Shown here piece by piece: positions 41,069 to 49,769 of a stretch of 64,000 nucleotides of DNA (its first letter is position 1; every line of letters begins with the position of its first letter). Location of the stretch: contig JAFTGD010000020.1 of NCBI GenBank assembly GCA_017458065.1, forward strand, positions 1 to 64,000, written 5' to 3'. Made by a program: the position numbers and the translations under genes. The notes below the pieces were generated by a model. It saw only the letters and a program-made list of their open reading frames with translations. It was not told where the DNA came from and did no database searches. The DNA is from Oscillospiraceae bacterium. Lineage in GTDB: Bacteria > Bacillota > Clostridia > Oscillospirales > Oscillospiraceae.

Positions 41069-43680
41069 TCTGTTCTTTCCTCTTTTCTGTATACAATCGC
41101 GTCTTCTCCGCGGGTCTGGTGCGCCTGATCGTTGCTCCTTGCGAGAACGGCGGAGAGCTGCTTTTCCGCCTCCGCCAGCTCACGCCCGAATTCCTCCGGA
41201 GAGATTCTCAGCACGCCGGAGCGCATGGCCGAGATCCGGATCATCGTATCCGCTGTGACGACCGAAACCCGGTCGTTCTTCCCGATCTGCGATGCAAGCC
41301 GCTCAATATAGGCATCAGCGCTCTCCCCTTCGGGCGTATAGACCACATGGATGTTCGTATGCAAATCGCGGGAGCCGGGGTTTCCGGCGGTGCGGAAACC
41401 GTCGAACACCAGGACCATCTCCTGACCGGTGAACGCGCAGTAGTTGGACAGGCGGTCCATCAGGTATTCCCGGGCCGCGCTCAGACTCTCCCGGGCCAGC
41501 CGCTTCAGCTCCGACTCAGCAAAGATGAAGTTATATCCGTCGACCACCAGGGTGTGCTTTCCCTGCTGCTTCTCCTTTCCGGCGGAAGCGTCCGCCGCCT
41601 CACGGCGCTGAGTGATCTGCGGACGCTTGACCGGGCCGAACTCCCGCAGCATGATGGCTTCCAGTTCGCGGTCCTCGATGCGCTGCACCCGGTGAACCGC
41701 AATCTCGCTCTGCTGCCGTCTGGTCTGTTCTTCCAGAACGGAGGGCAGGTGCATATAGTCCTTCACTTCCCGCCAGGGGACGACGGTTCCCGCACCGTGA
41801 GAACAGAAAACCGAGTCTGCGGGCCACTCGGTGTCCCGCTCCGCCTGATAATCCGTCGCTGCGAGGACCTCCTGCGCGTTGTGGCAGGGCCGGTATCCCG
41901 CCGGGTGTACGGTGATCTTGCCGAGTCCATGGGTGTAGGAGAGCAGCGTCTCCGGATAATCTGCTAATTCCCCCGCCGGAACAGTTCCCGTGAGCCGGGC
42001 GGTCTCTCCCTCTTGCTCCGGGGTCTCCAGTTCGGCGTGCATGCTTCTCAAATCGCTGATGGCGCGGCCAAGCTGCTCCGCAGGCAGCGTTATGGCAAAG
42101 CGGTAGAGCGGCTCCAACAGCACGCACTCGGCCTGCATCAGGCCGTGTCTCAGGGCTCTGCGCGTCGCCTCCCGGAAGTCGCCTCCCTCGGTGTGCTTCG
42201 GATGCGCCCGTCCGGAAGCCAGACGGATCCTCACATCCGTGAGCTCCGCTCCCGTCAATACGCCGGGCAGGGTGACGCCCCGCAGGGCGTCCAGAATCAG
42301 GTTCTGCCAGTTGCGGTCCAGCGCGTCCTCCGGACAGACCGATTCCAACACTACGCCGCTGCCCGCTTCTCCCGGCTCCAGGATCAGATGGACCTCCGCA
42401 TAATGGCGCAGCGGCTCAAAGTGCCTGATCCCCTCGACTCGTTTCGTGACAGTCTCTTTATAGATCAGGCGGCCTTCCTCCAGCCAGGCCTTCACGCCAA
42501 AGCGCTCCAGCAGCAGCGCCCTCAGCATCTCCGCCTGGATTTTACCGGAGAGGCAGACGCTGATCCCCTTCCGGTCGGCGTCCGGCTGCAGTTCGGGCAG
42601 CTCCTCACTGAGCTGGCGAAGCTGGGTCAGCAACACGACGGGGTCCTGTTTGCCCTCCGTCCGAAGGGAAAAGCGGCGCACCGCCTCCGTGCTCTCTTCC
42701 CGCAGCGTTGTCTCCTCGCCGAGCAGGCAGCCTGCCGCGGTCTCCGTGAGGCCAAGCAGGCAGCAGACCTGTCCCGCTTCGACACGGTCCGTCATATCAT
42801 ACCGTGCTCCGGAATAGATCCGGATCCCGGTGACCTTTTCCTCTTTCAGATTTCCGTTTGCGCCGCGGTAGCGCACCGTCTCGCGGACCGAGAGACTGCC
42901 GCCGGTGATCTTCACCTGGGTCATGCGCTGACCGCGGGCGTCCCGGCTGATTTTATAGCAGAGTGCAGAGAAGGTCTCCGTCCTGACCGGCGCCTCGGTC
43001 CAGCGGTCCAGTCCCTCCAGGAAGGGGCGGATCCCGTCCAGCTTCAAGCCGGAGCCGAAAAAGCACGGGAACACGCTTCTGGCCGAAATCGCCCGCTTCA
43101 GCGTGTGATCCGTAACGCTTCCCGTCCCCAGATATTCCTCCAGGCAGGCCTCGTCCAGCTCTGCCGCGGCTTCTCCGATCCGCTCTTCGGAGAGCGTGAA
43201 ATCTGTCACTCCGTCCGAGAGCTTCTCTTTCAGTTCCCTCAGTATTTTTTCTTTGTCACTGGCGACGAGGTCCATCTTCGAGACAAAAATCCAGGTTGGG
43301 ATCTTTTGCCGCTCCAGCAGTTCCCAGATCGTCCCGGTGTCCGCCTGTACGCCCTCGCTCCCGCTGACGACCAGAACCGCCGCGTCCGGGACCTTCAGGC
43401 CTCGCTTCGTCTCGGCAAACAGGTCCGTGTGTCCCGGCGTGTCGATGAGGCTGAAATCCGTGTTCCCGTAGGAAAACACCGCCTGTTTGGAAAAAGCCGT
43501 GATGCCGCGGGCGCGCTCAAAGTCCTCATAGTCCAGGCTCGAATCTCTGTGGTCGACGCATCCGCGCTTCTTGAGTTCGCCCGCCTCATAGAGCAGGGCC
43601 TCGGCGAGCGTGGTTTTCCCCGCGTCCACATGGGCAGTGATACTGAGACATATTCTTTTTTTGTCCGTCCTGTCCTTCAT
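41065..43680 (-). CDS. TetM/EF-G-like translational GTPase fused to a Rae1/YacP-like NYN ribonuclease
   Basis: 871 residues. Residues 1 to about 680 are a translational GTPase of the ribosomal-protection (TetM/TetO) clade: G1 AHVDAGKTT (16-24), RGIT switch I (58-61), DTPGH (80-84), then OB, III, IV and V domains. The G4 motif is SKMD (134-137) in place of NKxD. A charged linker (about 680-707) leads to an NYN domain (708-850) with acidic residues Asp714 (VDGYN), Asp760 (VFDGF), Asp789/Glu793 (ADAYIE) and Asp811 (TADT), matching YacP/Rae1, the Bacillus endoribonuclease that cuts mRNA in the ribosomal A site. TetM-type GTPases bind beside that site. Inference: a ribosome-targeted mRNA-cleaving or rescue factor. 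It should not be called a tetracycline resistance gene on this evidence. Confidence 0.85.
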   Translation of the reverse strand: MKDRTDKKRICLSITAHVDAGKTTLAEALLYEAGELKKRGCVDHRDSSLDYEDFERARGITAFSKQAVFSYGNTDFSLIDTPGHTDLFAETKRGLKVPDAAVLVVSGSEGVQADTGTIWELLERQKIPTWIFVSKMDLVASDKEKILRELKEKLSDGVTDFTLSEERIGEAAAELDEACLEEYLGTGSVTDHTLKRAISARSVFPCFFGSGLKLDGIRPFLEGLDRWTEAPVRTETFSALCYKISRDARGQRMTQVKITGGSLSVRETVRYRGANGNLKEEKVTGIRIYSGARYDMTDRVEAGQVCCLLGLTETAAGCLLGEETTLREESTEAVRRFSLRTEGKQDPVVLLTQLRQLSEELPELQPDADRKGISVCLSGKIQAEMLRALLLERFGVKAWLEEGRLIYKETVTKRVEGIRHFEPLRHYAEVHLILEPGEAGSGVVLESVCPEDALDRNWQNLILDALRGVTLPGVLTGAELTDVRIRLASGRAHPKHTEGGDFREATRRALRHGLMQAECVLLEPLYRFAITLPAEQLGRAISDLRSMHAELETPEQEGETARLTGTVPAGELADYPETLLSYTHGLGKITVHPAGYRPCHNAQEVLAATDYQAERDTEWPADSVFCSHGAGTVVPWREVKDYMHLPSVLEEQTRRQQSEIAVHRVQRIEDRELEAIMLREFGPVKRPQITQRREAADASAGKEKQQGKHTLVVDGYNFIFAESELKRLARESLSAAREYLMDRLSNYCAFTGQEMVLVFDGFRTAGNPGSRDLHTNIHVVYTPEGESADAYIERLASQIGKNDRVSVVTADTMIRISAMRSGVLRISPEEFGRELAEAEKQLSAVLARSNDQAHQTRGEDAIVYRKEERTE

Positions 43681-43687
43681 GCTGCAG

Positions 43688-43716
43688 ATTCTAACAGGTT
43701 TCCCTTTGTTCTGCAA
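43688..43716 (-). promoter_or_regulatory. Promoter implying a leaderless mRNA for the GTPase-nuclease gene
   Basis: On the minus strand TTGCAG (43716-43711), 17-base spacer ending TGT, TAGAAT (43693-43688), an extended -10. Transcription would begin near 43681, at the ATG 43680 itself, and no Shine-Dalgarno sequence fits that ATG. Confidence 0.6.
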
Positions 43717-43783
43717 GCGTGCAAAGATTTTTCAACGGAATTTCTATTTTTTGAAACTTTGACTACCATTTTTGAATTAACTA

Positions 43784-43792
43784 TGTTATAAT
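43784..43792 (+). promoter_or_regulatory. Extended -10 promoter of the two-component operon
   Basis: TGTTATAAT at 43784-43792 (TG-N-TATAAT); no good -35 at 17 bases, though TTGACT lies at 43759-43764. Confidence 0.5.
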
Positions 43793-43845
43793 TGCTTGTC
43801 AGATTGTAACCAAGTCTCTTTTGACACTTCAGGAGGGAACGCCAT

Positions 43846-44535
43846 ATGAAAAAAATACTGGTCATGGAAGACGAGAGCAATATCCGCAGCTTTGTTGTCA
43901 TCAACCTGCGCCGCAGCGGATATGAGCCCATTGAGGCCGCCACCGGTACCGAGGCTCTGGAGAAGGTCAAGGCCAATCCGGACATCTGTCTGGCACTGCT
44001 GGATGTGATGCTGCCGGATATCGACGGCTTTGAAGTCTGCCGCAGGATCCGCGCTTCCGGCTCGAAGATGGGTATTATCATGCTCACCGCCAAGAGCCAG
44101 GAGATCGACAAGGTCACCGGGCTGATGACCGGTGCGGACGACTATGTGACCAAGCCTTTCTCTCCTGCCGAACTCACCGCCCGTGTGGACGCGCTGGTGC
44201 GCCGTCTCAGTTCAGACGAAGAGGAAGCCGCCAGCAGCGAGCTGGTCAGCGGTCCCTTCATTCTGAATCCGCGCAACCGCACCCTGGAAAAGGACGGACA
44301 GCGCCTGAAGCTGACGCAGATCGAGTATCAGCTGATGAAGCTGTTCATGGAGAACCCCGGCAAGGCCATGAGCCGCGAGGACATTCTCAGTTCCGTATGG
44401 GGTTCCGATTTCAGCGGCGAGCTCAAGACCGTCGACGTCAACATTCGCCGGCTTCGCATCAAGATCGAATCTGATCCGACCGAGCCGGAGTTCATCACCA
44501 CAGTCTGGGGCTACGGCTACAAGTGGGGTTACTGA
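43846..44535 (+). CDS. OmpR/PhoB-family response regulator
   Basis: 229 residues. Receiver domain 1-120 with acidic pocket (MEDE), phosphoacceptor Asp in LLDVMLPD (near 52-55), LTAKSQ and the TKPFSP lysine. C-terminal winged helix 130-229 (LTQIEYQLMKLFMENPG, VNIRRLRIKIE, TVWGYGYKWG). It works with the kinase 38 bases downstream. The signal and regulon are not evident; the genes downstream are housekeeping. AGGAGGGAACGCCAT precedes the ATG. Confidence 0.93.
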   Translation: MKKILVMEDESNIRSFVVINLRRSGYEPIEAATGTEALEKVKANPDICLALLDVMLPDIDGFEVCRRIRASGSKMGIIMLTAKSQEIDKVTGLMTGADDYVTKPFSPAELTARVDALVRRLSSDEEEAASSELVSGPFILNPRNRTLEKDGQRLKLTQIEYQLMKLFMENPGKAMSREDILSSVWGSDFSGELKTVDVNIRRLRIKIESDPTEPEFITTVWGYGYKWGY

Positions 44536-44573
44536 TCCCGCTCTTACCCTTAGGTGTCAGGAAGTAAGCTTTT

Positions 44574-45569
44574 ATGTTTAAGAATCTTCGGACACAGCTG
44601 ACAGTTTCGGTGATCGCCGCACTGATCCTGATGCTGCTGAGCATCTGGGCAGTCACACGCGAGTACATGATTCTGGCAGTCTGTGTCCTCGTACTGATCT
44701 GTTTCTACATGATCTATCTGCTCTTCTGGTTCTGGAAGAACGTCTCCGAGCCGATCGACCGGCTGACGGAGTTTGCCGCCGAGATCGCATCCGGAAGCTA
44801 CGGCAGCCAGCTGGAGGAGAGCAGCGACAACGAAATCGGCCAGCTGACCGACGCCATCAACGACATGTCCGAAAAGGTCGCCCTCGCCGAAAAGGCCAGG
44901 ACCGACTTCATTTCGCAGGTGTCGCATGAACTGCGTACGCCGCTGACGGCCATCACCGGCTGGAGTGAGACCATCGCCTTCGATCCCGCGGTGCAGGGCG
45001 ATTCGCTCCGCGGCATCAACATCATCTCCAAAGAGGCCGAACGCCTCACCGGCATGGTGACGGAGCTGCTGGAGTTCACAAGGATCCAGGACGGGCGCTT
45101 CAACCTGCGCGTCGAGATGATCGACATTGCCGAGGAACTCGAAGATGCGCTCTTCACCTACGGCAAGCTGATGAAGCAGGCCGGCATGGATGTCAACTAC
45201 CAACCGCCCGATAAGGACATCCCCATGATCCCCGGGGATTCGGAGCGCCTCAAACAGGTGTTCCTGAACCTGCTGGATAACGCGATGATCCACGGCGGCG
45301 ACGGCAAGATCATCGATGTGATCCTCGACCGGGACGGCAACTATGTCAAAATCACCTTCCGTGATTACGGCAGCGGCATCCCGGAGGCGGAGCTCCCGCA
45401 TGTGAAGGAAAAGTTTTATAAAGGCAGCTCGAAGAACCGGGGAACCGGGATCGGGCTCGCCGTTTGTGATGAAATCATCACCAGGCACAAGGGCAAGATG
45501 GATATCCGCAACGCCGACGGCGGCGGCTGCATGGTCATTCTCTCCCTGCCCATCAGCACAAGATCTTAA
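44574..45569 (+). CDS. Membrane sensor histidine kinase
   Basis: 331 residues. Two adjacent membrane helices (about 9-28 and 32-54) with almost no outside loop, a HAMP domain (about 55-107), HisKA with SHELRTPL (His near 117) and HATPase_c (LDNAMIHG, FRDYGSGIP, GTGIGLAV). The lack of an extracytoplasmic sensor points to sensing within or at the membrane, as in intramembrane-sensing kinases. Partner of the upstream regulator. Confidence 0.92.
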   Translation: MFKNLRTQLTVSVIAALILMLLSIWAVTREYMILAVCVLVLICFYMIYLLFWFWKNVSEPIDRLTEFAAEIASGSYGSQLEESSDNEIGQLTDAINDMSEKVALAEKARTDFISQVSHELRTPLTAITGWSETIAFDPAVQGDSLRGINIISKEAERLTGMVTELLEFTRIQDGRFNLRVEMIDIAEELEDALFTYGKLMKQAGMDVNYQPPDKDIPMIPGDSERLKQVFLNLLDNAMIHGGDGKIIDVILDRDGNYVKITFRDYGSGIPEAELPHVKEKFYKGSSKNRGTGIGLAVCDEIITRHKGKMDIRNADGGGCMVILSLPISTRS

Positions 45570-45587
45570 TTACTGGAGCAATTTTCT

Positions 45588-46544
45588 ATGGCTGGAAAAC
45601 ATGAAAAAACCTGTGGTTTCAGAACTTCGATCGGCGGTCAGGCCCTGATCGAAGGCATCCTGATGCGCGGTCCCAAAAGGCAGGCCATCGTCTGCCGCAC
45701 TGAGGACGGCCTCGTCGAGAAGGTGGAGGATCTGCACCTGCTTCGTGAAAAGTACCCCTTTTTCGGCTGGCCGCTGGTTCGCGGCTGTGTGACCTTTCTT
45801 GACTCGATGATCAAGGGCATGCAGGCCCTGACCTACTCGGCAAGCCTGATCCCTCTGGATCAGCAGGAGGAACCGGACAAAATCGACAAATGGATCAATG
45901 AGCACTTCTCCGCAGAGAAAGCGGAAAAACTCATTATCTACGTGGCTGTTGTGCTCGGCATCGCGCTGAGCGTGTTCCTGTTCATCTTCCTGCCGACCTT
46001 CATTGTGTCGGCGATCAAGCCGCTGATCAAGACTTATCTTCTGCGCAATCTCTCGGAAGGCGCGGTCAAGGTGGCAATTCTGCTGCTGTATATGTGGCTG
46101 GTATCACATATGGGCGATGTCAGGCGGCTCTTCTCCTATCACGGGGCCGAGCATAAAACAATCTTCTGCTATGAGCACGGCAAGGCGCTGACGGTAGAGA
46201 ACGTACGTCCGGAGTCCCGTTTCCATCCCCGCTGCGGGACCAGCTTCCTGCTGGTCGTCGTGCTGGTGAGCATCCTCGTCAACGCCACCGTCCGCGTGGC
46301 AAATCCCTTTGCCCGTGTCGGCGTGCACCTGCTGCTTCTGCCCGTGGTGGTCGGGATCAGCTATGAGATCAACCGCTGGTGTGGCCTGCACGACAACAAG
46401 CTGTCGGCTTTTCTGTCAGCGCCGGGCAAATGGCTTCAGCGGATCACGACCAACGAGCCGGATGATGATATGATCGAATGTGCGATCCGCGCCATGGAAC
46501 TGGTCATCCCCGACGAGAAGGGTCTGGATGCCTGGGGCAGCTGA
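45588..46544 (+). CDS. yqhQ: YqhQ-family (DUF1385) membrane protein
   Basis: 318 residues. The N-terminal signature GGQALIEGILMRGP (16-29), several membrane helices between about 120 and 270, and AEHKTIFCYE match DUF1385. The role is unknown, but in Clostridia and Bacilli it commonly lies beside prmC and prfA, hinting at a translation or envelope link. Here prmC follows by 33 bases. GGAGCAA precedes the ATG. Confidence 0.85.
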   Translation: MAGKHEKTCGFRTSIGGQALIEGILMRGPKRQAIVCRTEDGLVEKVEDLHLLREKYPFFGWPLVRGCVTFLDSMIKGMQALTYSASLIPLDQQEEPDKIDKWINEHFSAEKAEKLIIYVAVVLGIALSVFLFIFLPTFIVSAIKPLIKTYLLRNLSEGAVKVAILLLYMWLVSHMGDVRRLFSYHGAEHKTIFCYEHGKALTVENVRPESRFHPRCGTSFLLVVVLVSILVNATVRVANPFARVGVHLLLLPVVVGISYEINRWCGLHDNKLSAFLSAPGKWLQRITTNEPDDDMIECAIRAMELVIPDEKGLDAWGS

Positions 46545-46576
46545 GAACTACAACAAGAACAGAAGAGGGATAGTGT

Positions 46577-47437
46577 GTGAGAACTTACAATGACCTGACC
46601 TTGATGACCCGCAAACGGCTGATGCAGGAGGACATTCCCGGGTTTCAGCTGGAGGCGCGGATTCTGGTGGCACATGCCGCCGGCAAGACCGTCGCGGAGC
46701 TGCTGCGGGATCTGAATCTCTATACCACGGAAGAAGTTGCCGACCGGGTCCGCGGCTATGTGGACCGCCGCCTTGCGGGAGAGCCTGTGGCTTATATCAC
46801 CGGTACCTGGGAGTTTTACGGACTGCCGATGACCATCACGCCGGATGTCCTGATCCCCCGTATGGACACGGAAGTGCTCATCGACGCGGTGAAGGAATTC
46901 CTCACCGGGCGGAAGATGGATGCACGGGTTCTGGACCTTTGCTGCGGCAGCGGCTGTATCGCCTGTGCGATCGCCAAAGAGTTGCCGGCCACCAAGCTGG
47001 TTGCGGTAGACATCAGTGCGCGTGCTCTGCAGGTCTGCCGGGAGAACATAGCGTTGAACCGCCTGAATTCCCGCGTACTCTGCATGCAGGCCGACGCCCT
47101 CGCCTCTCCCCCTCTGGGAATCGGGCAGTTTGACGTGGTGGTCTCCAACCCCCCGTATATCCCCAGCGGCGAGATCATGGGGCTGGACCCCTCGGTCCGC
47201 GATCACGAGCCCATCTGGGCCCTGGATGGCGGCGAGGACGGACTGAAGTTTTATAAAGGCATTGTCAAGCATTGGAAAACCGTCCTGAAGCCCGGCGGTC
47301 TGATCTTCTTCGAGGTCGGCGAGGGCGAAGCGGAGGCGGTGCGCGGAATGCTGCTGGAAGGCGGCTTTGCCGAGGCGGAATTCCGCCAGGACAGCGGCGG
47401 AACAGACCGTGTTGTGATCGGTCGTCTTGAGGAGTGA
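46577..47437 (+). CDS. prmC: Release factor glutamine methyltransferase PrmC
   Basis: 286 residues. It methylates the GGQ glutamine of RF1 and RF2. N-terminal helical domain (1-75, LEARILVAHAAG, GEPVAYITG), SAM-binding LDLCCGSGCIA and the catalytic NPPYIP. The start is GTG 46577 with AGAGGGA seven bases upstream. Its target RF1 is encoded at 13295-14371. It runs into recX without a gap. Confidence 0.94.
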   Translation: MRTYNDLTLMTRKRLMQEDIPGFQLEARILVAHAAGKTVAELLRDLNLYTTEEVADRVRGYVDRRLAGEPVAYITGTWEFYGLPMTITPDVLIPRMDTEVLIDAVKEFLTGRKMDARVLDLCCGSGCIACAIAKELPATKLVAVDISARALQVCRENIALNRLNSRVLCMQADALASPPLGIGQFDVVVSNPPYIPSGEIMGLDPSVRDHEPIWALDGGEDGLKFYKGIVKHWKTVLKPGGLIFFEVGEGEAEAVRGMLLEGGFAEAEFRQDSGGTDRVVIGRLEE

Positions 47438-47444
47438 GCGGCGG

Positions 47445-47897
47445 ATGAACACCGCACTGCGGGACAAGGCTCTGCAGCTGCTCTCCTATCGCGCCCATTC
47501 CCGGAAAGAGCTTCGGGACAAGCTGCGCAGGAAAGCGAATCCGGATGAGGCCGAGATGGAAGAAATCCTTGACTGGCTCACGGAGATGGGCTTTCTGGAT
47601 GACAGAAGCTATGCCGCTTCGGTCGTGTGTCACTGCGGGGGCAAGGGCTACGGCAGACAGCGTGCCGTCTCGGAACTCAACCGGCGCGGGATCGACCGGA
47701 CGCTCTGGGAAGAGGCTTTGCAGGAACTTCCCGAGACGGACGAAGCGCTGGACCGTTTGATCCGCGCCAAACTGCGCGATCCCGGAGACCGGGACGAGGT
47801 CCGGAAGGTCTACGCTTCGATGATGCGGCGCGGCTACTCGCACGAGGATGTGCGGAAGGCGCTGGAACGTCTGCAGGCACTGGAGGAATACGATTGA
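47445..47897 (+). CDS. recX: Regulatory protein RecX
   Basis: 150 residues with three RecX three-helix repeats (SYRAHSRKELRDKL, LTEMGFLDDRSYA, YGRQRAVSELNRRGI and a fourth similar segment). RecX binds and modulates RecA filaments. recA is not in the window. ATG 47445 is used; the frame starts a little earlier within prmC. Its TGA overlaps the TTG start of rimO. Confidence 0.88.
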   Translation: MNTALRDKALQLLSYRAHSRKELRDKLRRKANPDEAEMEEILDWLTEMGFLDDRSYAASVVCHCGGKGYGRQRAVSELNRRGIDRTLWEEALQELPETDEALDRLIRAKLRDPGDRDEVRKVYASMMRRGYSHEDVRKALERLQALEEYD

Positions 47898-49210
47898 CAT
47901 TTTCATTGACATCGCTCGGCTGCGCCAAGAATCTGGTGAACAGCGAGCAGATGCATCATCTGATGCGGGAGGCCGGGTTTACGCCTGTGGCGGATGCAGA
48001 CGGGGCGGACCTGGCCATCATCAACACCTGCGGCTTTATTGACGCAGCAAAGAGCGAAGCCATCGACTGTATCCTGGAGCATGCCAGGCTGAAAGAAGAA
48101 GGCCGGCTTGGCGGGATCATCGTGACCGGCTGTCTGTCTGAGCGCTATCAGGACGAGATCCAGAAGGAACTTCCGGAGATCGACGCGGTGCTCGGCGTAG
48201 GCAGCTTTGGCGAGATCGTCCGGGCGGCGGAGGCCGTGCTCGCGAAGAAAGCCTATCGCGCTTTCGGCGATATCAGCGCTCCGGTCGAAGAGCTGGAACG
48301 TGATGTCTCCACCGGGCCGGGCTGGGCCTGGCTGCGGATTGCGGAGGGCTGTGACAACTTCTGTGCCTTCTGTGCGATCCCCTTTATCCGGGGTCGCTAT
48401 CGCTCCCGGGATCTGGACGCCATCGTCCGCGAAGCCGAAGAACTTGCTGCAAACGGTGTGAAAGAACTGATCGTCATCGCCCAGGACATCACCCGTTACG
48501 GCACGGAGCACGGCGGAAAGCGCCGGCTCGCGGAGCTCTGCAGACGTTTGTCGGCAATCGAAGGCGTACAGTGGATCCGGCTGCATTACCTGTATCCGGA
48601 CCAGTTCGACGATGAGCTGATTGACGAGATTGCCGGGAACGACAAGATCGTCAAGTATCTGGACATTCCGATCCAGCACATCAACAACGCAATCCTGAAG
48701 CGGATGAATCGCCGGGGTACCGGCGACGAGATCCGGACGCTGCTGAACGAGCTCCGTTCCCGCATCCCCGATCTGGTTCTCCGCACCAGCCTGATCACCG
48801 GGCTTCCCGGCGAGAGCGAAGCGGAGTTCGAGGAACTGTTGAACTTTCTCAGGGAAGCCCGTATCGAGCGGGTCGGCGTGTTCCCCTTCTCGCCGGAGGA
48901 GGGAACCCCTGCAGCGGCGATGCCGCACTGTGATGCGGATGAGGCCGCCCGTCGGGCCGATCTGATCCTTGAGCTGCAGGGCAGGATCCTGGACGACTTC
49001 GCCGATGCCCAGGTCGGGCGTGAGCTTGATGTCCTGATCGAAAGCCGAAACGAAGAAGAGGACGCCTGGATCGGGCGGAGCTGGGCTGATTCCCCTGAGG
49101 TTGACTCCTTTGTCGTGGTCTCCGGCGACGCCCAGCCCGGAGAGATCGTCCGGGTGCGGATGGAACGCGCCGAGAACGGCGTGCTGTACGGGAGCGTGGT
49201 ACGATGTTGA
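47894..49210 (+). CDS. rimO: Ribosomal protein S12 methylthiotransferase RimO
   Basis: 438 residues. N-terminal UPF0004 domain with three cysteines (SLGCAKN, NTCGFI, TGCLSE), the radical-SAM domain with C-x3-C-x2-C (DNFCAFCAIP) and a C-terminal TRAM domain. It adds a methylthio group to Asp89 of ribosomal protein S12. The start is TTG 47894, with GGAGGAA seven bases upstream; the open frame upstream is recX sequence. It overlaps recX by four bases and pgsA by seven. Confidence 0.95.
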   Translation: MTFSLTSLGCAKNLVNSEQMHHLMREAGFTPVADADGADLAIINTCGFIDAAKSEAIDCILEHARLKEEGRLGGIIVTGCLSERYQDEIQKELPEIDAVLGVGSFGEIVRAAEAVLAKKAYRAFGDISAPVEELERDVSTGPGWAWLRIAEGCDNFCAFCAIPFIRGRYRSRDLDAIVREAEELAANGVKELIVIAQDITRYGTEHGGKRRLAELCRRLSAIEGVQWIRLHYLYPDQFDDELIDEIAGNDKIVKYLDIPIQHINNAILKRMNRRGTGDEIRTLLNELRSRIPDLVLRTSLITGLPGESEAEFEELLNFLREARIERVGVFPFSPEEGTPAAAMPHCDADEAARRADLILELQGRILDDFADAQVGRELDVLIESRNEEEDAWIGRSWADSPEVDSFVVVSGDAQPGEIVRVRMERAENGVLYGSVVRC

Positions 49211-49725
49211 AGACTACCGCAAACAAAATTACGTTGCTCCGCATTGTTCTGATTCCCGTGTGGCTGATTCTGGCCTATCTCGGGAAGCCGGGAGCTGCGC
49301 TCGCCGTGTATATCATCGCCTGTCTCTCGGACATGGCAGACGGCTATATTGCCCGACATTATAACCAGATCACAAAGTTCGGCAAATTCATGGATCCCCT
49401 TGCAGATAAGATGCTGGTTCTGGCGGCAATGTGCTTTTTTGTCGAGAACGGACAGATGCCCGGCTGGGTCGTGGCGATCGTCCTGTTCCGGGAGTTCGCC
49501 GTGTCCGGTTTGCGGCTTATCGCTGTGGAGCAGCAGCGGGTAATCGCCGCAGCATGGTCCGGCAAGGTCAAAACAGCGGTCACCATGGTGGCGCTGTGTG
49601 TGATGACCGTCTTCCCGCTCCCGGCGGTAAATCTGATCTGTACCGTTCTGATTCTCGTGACGACGGTATACAGCGGTGTCGAGTATTTTGTAAAAAATAG
49701 GGACGTGTTTCAGGACATCGACTGA
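49204..49725 (+). CDS. pgsA: CDP-diacylglycerol-glycerol-3-phosphate 3-phosphatidyltransferase
   Basis: 173 residues, about four membrane helices. It makes phosphatidylglycerol phosphate. The CDP-alcohol phosphotransferase motif D-x2-D-G-x2-A-R-x8-G-x3-D-x3-D is complete from DMADGYIAR to FMDPLADK (about 43-68). In many Firmicutes cinA and recA follow; here cysS does. Confidence 0.94.
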   Translation: MLKTTANKITLLRIVLIPVWLILAYLGKPGAALAVYIIACLSDMADGYIARHYNQITKFGKFMDPLADKMLVLAAMCFFVENGQMPGWVVAIVLFREFAVSGLRLIAVEQQRVIAAAWSGKVKTAVTMVALCVMTVFPLPAVNLICTVLILVTTVYSGVEYFVKNRDVFQDID

Positions 49726-49769
49726 AACACGCCACAACGCAATAGAAGCAAGAAAGGATGCGTTCACTT

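Noticed and set aside
41065-43680. Acquired tetracycline-resistance gene
   Set aside because: The GTPase part belongs to the TetM-like superfamily but is divergent, has SKMD at G4 and carries a nuclease domain. It sits among housekeeping genes with matching base composition and no mobile-element signs, so resistance is not supported.
42013-43791. 592-codon plus-strand open frame opposite the GTPase fusion
   Set aside because: Antisense shadow; the minus strand encodes conserved GTPase motifs throughout.
49726-49769. T-box riboswitch before cysS
   Set aside because: Only 44 bases separate pgsA from cysS, too few for a T-box.
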